From Acidobacteriota bacterium (GTDB lineage: Bacteria > Acidobacteriota > Blastocatellia > Pyrinomonadales > Pyrinomonadaceae), in assembly GCA_016700175.1 (NCBI GenBank), contig CP065003.1:3296001-3360000 (forward strand): a stretch of 64,000 nt of DNA. Direction: 5' to 3'. Shown here one piece after another: positions 62,171 through 64,000 of this stretch (its first letter is position 1; every line of letters begins with the position of its first letter). Below the pieces are notes generated by a model, which was given only the letters and a program-made list of their open reading frames with translations, ran no database searches and had not been told where the DNA came from. Both the position numbers and the translations under genes were made by a program.

Positions 62171-62734
62171 ATGTTCACGCTCGAACAGCCTTCAATGGCG
62201 CTTAATTCGGTTGAGATCTCCTGGTCGAAGATCCTTATGTGGAACACTTGGGAAGTCGATCGGGCGCAGACGAGAGAGCATATCGTGGAATGGGTAGCGA
62301 CGGTCGCGGGCGGCGCTCCCGGAGGAAAACTCAAGAACGTCGTCATCAATTGTCACGGCCTTCCGGGCTGGGTTGGTATTGGCCAAGGGTTCAATGCAAC
62401 GCACCTTGGGCTCTTTCGTCAGTGGCGCGGACTTGTCTTCAAGATCTGGTTTGTCGCCTGTCGTGTCGCTGAAACACCGACGGCGAGCGTTCAGGCACAG
62501 TTAAACTCACAATACTCAGGCTTTGGAACCAGCGACGGACACGCGTTCTGTTCGAATCTGGCGCAAAACGCGAACAGCCATGTTTACGCTTCGACGGAAG
62601 TTCAGCGCAACAGGGGAGGCTATTCACTTGGACAGATGCCCACTTTCGAGGGGCTCTGTTACTCGTATTCTCCGAACGGGAGAATCACCTGGTCACACAG
62701 GTATTCTTCAGACTGGCAGGATAATCAGGAATGA
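62171..62734 (+). CDS. Small caspase-fold-like protein (His-Cys dyad)
   Basis: 187 residues from the ATG at 62171, preceded by AGGAGG at good spacing; no signal peptide. The core reads VVINCHGLPGWVGIG, then a helix, then KIWFVACRVAET. A strand ending in His-Gly followed by a strand ending in Ala-Cys is the dyad layout of CHAT/caspase/gingipain-type (clan CD) peptidases; here His62 and Cys97. GHAFCSNLAQNANSHVYAST fits the following strand and helix. The protein is smaller than most CHAT domains. Peptidase activity and partner are unproven. Confidence 0.6.
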   Translation: MFTLEQPSMALNSVEISWSKILMWNTWEVDRAQTREHIVEWVATVAGGAPGGKLKNVVINCHGLPGWVGIGQGFNATHLGLFRQWRGLVFKIWFVACRVAETPTASVQAQLNSQYSGFGTSDGHAFCSNLAQNANSHVYASTEVQRNRGGYSLGQMPTFEGLCYSYSPNGRITWSHRYSSDWQDNQE

Positions 62735-62922
62735 CGTGCGGGACAGTGCGCCGCATCGATCGGGCTAAGCATTGCTCTTGACCGGACAGACGGCCCGCGA
62801 CAAGCTGAGATAGCACGGGTTCACGAACGATGTTTCCAGCCCCATCGGGGCTGAATGCCCTTTGCGCGGGTTGCGCTGCGTGGGTTCGCGGTTCGATATC
62901 CCTGTCAAGAGATCGGGCCGCA

Positions 62923-63019
62923 GACGGCCCGCGACAAGCTGAAGCTTATCGGACAAGCGGCCCGCGACAAGCTGAAGCTTATCGGACAGGCGGCCCGCGA
63001 CAAGCTGAAGCTTATCGTA
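62923..63019. repeat. Three tandem copies of a 33-bp repeat
   Basis: The unit CGGCCCGCGACAAGCTGAAG followed by CTTATCGGACA(A/G)G is repeated three times (62923-62955, 62956-62988, 62989-63019). A partial copy lies further upstream near 62792. The array ends a few bases before the M16 gene's stop, which reads toward it. Three copies, no spacers: not CRISPR. Confidence 0.85.
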
Positions 63020-63025
63020 CGGCTT

Positions 63026-64000
63026 CTATTCTTCCGCTTCCTTCCCGTTCAGCAGCACCGGCTCGCCGAAGCCCAGCTCCTTCAAACGAGGTAGCTGGGT
63101 CTTCGCGTCGCCGACGACCAGCCAGATCATCCTGTCGGCGTCGAGGTACGTGTTCGCGATGTCGCGGATCTTCGGTATCGTCATCTCCCTGACGATTGCT
63201 TCCCGCTTCTTCACATAATCATAGGGCCAGCCGTACGTCGAGATGTTCTCGAGCATGCCCAGCTTGGCGCCCGCGGTTTCGAACGCCCGCGCGTTGCTCT
63301 TGATCAGAAATCCTTTCGTAGTCTCAAGGTCCTTGTCGGTAAACGTCGACGGATACTGATCGAGGATCGATTTCACAAGCTGGACCGACTCAAGCGTGAC
63401 GTTCGTGCGGACGCCGCTCTGGATCGTGAACGTCCCGTCGTGCTTCGATCCGCTGAAGAACGAACCGATACCGTACGTATAGCCTTTGCCTTCGCGCAGC
63501 TCCTGTGTGAACCGAGACGCGAAGCCGCCCCCGCCGAGGATGTAATTCGCCACGGTCGCGGGATAAAAGTTCTTATCCGTGGCGGCGAGTGCCGGGTACC
63601 CGATCCTCAGAACTGACTGCTTGGCGTCCGGCACGTCGTAGAAATAAACCTTCGATTCCTTCGGAACCGGCGGATTCCTCAGAACCGGGACATCGACCTT
63701 CTTAGCCTTCCAGTTCTTTGCGAGTCCCGAAAGCGGCTTCACGATCGAGGCCTTGTCGAGGGCTCCGACCGCGTGCATTCGCGCTACCGAAGGCGAGATG
63801 TTCTTCGCGTAGTAGTTCTTCAGGTCTTCGAGAGTGATCGACTCAACCGATTCGACGGTTCCGAGAACACTTCGCGAGCGGATGTCGTCCTTTCCGTAAA
63901 GCAATTCGCCGTACTTCAGCTGGGCGATCGCGTTCGGATTCGCCATCTGCTGGCGGATCCGGCTGATCACGCTTTGCTTTGCAAGATCGAATTCCTTTGC
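63026..64000 (-). CDS. M16 family (insulinase-like) peptidase, truncated at the window edge
   Basis: The frame is open from the stop at 63026 to the right edge, so the N-terminus lies outside. About 324 residues are visible and match the C-terminal half of bacterial M16 proteins: LEDLKNYYAKNISPSVARMHAVG, then the M16_C segment with LGGGGFASRFTQELREGKGYTYGIGS, the substrate-binding Arg/Tyr region. The HXXEH zinc motif would be in the missing half, if present. In many bacteria two such genes lie side by side, one catalytic and one not. Confidence 0.9.
   Translation of the reverse strand, partial: AKEFDLAKQSVISRIRQQMANPNAIAQLKYGELLYGKDDIRSRSVLGTVESVESITLEDLKNYYAKNISPSVARMHAVGALDKASIVKPLSGLAKNWKAKKVDVPVLRNPPVPKESKVYFYDVPDAKQSVLRIGYPALAATDKNFYPATVANYILGGGGFASRFTQELREGKGYTYGIGSFFSGSKHDGTFTIQSGVRTNVTLESVQLVKSILDQYPSTFTDKDLETTKGFLIKSNARAFETAGAKLGMLENISTYGWPYDYVKKREAIVREMTIPKIRDIANTYLDADRMIWLVVGDAKTQLPRLKELGFGEPVLLNGKEAEE

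Noticed and set aside
62830..63192. Open frame encoding the tandem peptide ARDKLKLIGQ
   Set aside because: It follows from the 33-bp DNA repeat and runs antisense into the M16 peptidase; no start signal.

Overview
The window is a 64 kb stretch of chromosome from a GC-moderate, Gram-negative-type bacterium. The gene set is rich in secreted peptidases, class C beta-lactamase-like serine hydrolases, NTF2/DUF4440-type lipoproteins with Asn/Thr-rich linkers and many long repeat-filled intergenic gaps. This suggests Acidobacteriota, probably Blastocatellia (Pyrinomonadaceae-like). That placement is an inference from gene content and style; there is no rRNA or other marker here. I saw no tRNA, rRNA, CRISPR array or prophage.

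Layout. 1-12.6 kb: a truncated DUF1036 protein, an unknown secreted protein, a serine hydrolase, DUF1801, a histidine-phosphatase lipoprotein, a LOV-domain SpoIIE-type phosphatase (probable blue-light sensor), an unknown secreted protein, a membrane polyferredoxin fused to TPRs, a large secreted protein with a C-terminal carboxypeptidase-regulatory-like domain, and an M55 peptidase. 12.6-16.7 kb: an NTF2-like gene, an IS110-family (IS1111-like) element with a long 3' non-coding end that may encode its guide RNA, a truncated second copy of the NTF2-like gene, and a methyltransferase. 16.8-28.2 kb: an amidohydrolase lipoprotein, two more serine hydrolases with an AraC regulator between them, an M24 peptidase, a sarcosine-oxidase-like flavoprotein and a lipoprotein, separated by long repeat arrays.

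28.4-37.4 kb is the metabolic core. A NuoE-NuoF fusion overlaps a formate dehydrogenase catalytic subunit whose gene is interrupted by an in-frame TGA at the selenocysteine position. A bacterial SECIS-type hairpin follows at the same distance as in E. coli fdhF. Behind it come a GcvT-like aminomethyltransferase and two FAD oxidoreductases of the phytoene-dehydrogenase/PYROXD2 type. Together with the nearby sarcosine-oxidase-like gene these look like a demethylation and one-carbon oxidation module ending in formate to CO2 with NADH formation.

37.6-60.8 kb: DUF4440 lipoproteins, an S15 peptidase, a fourth serine hydrolase, a membrane-anchored LuxR-type regulator, a DUF4199 protein, two MacB/FtsX-type permeases, a GT-C-like membrane protein, a HEXXH protease, an M1 peptidase, a protein with two LCCL domains, a DUF2306 protein, a Ser/Thr kinase translationally coupled to a beta-propeller protein, and small secreted or zinc-ribbon proteins. 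60.8-64 kb: an unrecognised protein with peptidoglycan-binding-like features, a small caspase-fold-like protein, a 33-bp tandem repeat and a truncated M16 peptidase.

Intergenic DNA is the other striking theme. It is built from several families of short-period repeats and palindromes. Two things stand out: hairpins whose stems differ but whose tips follow a GNA/GNNA loop rule (often with a GA/GA internal loop), and long inverted repeats of GACACAGAGG- and CGCAAAG-type sequence lying 3' of genes.
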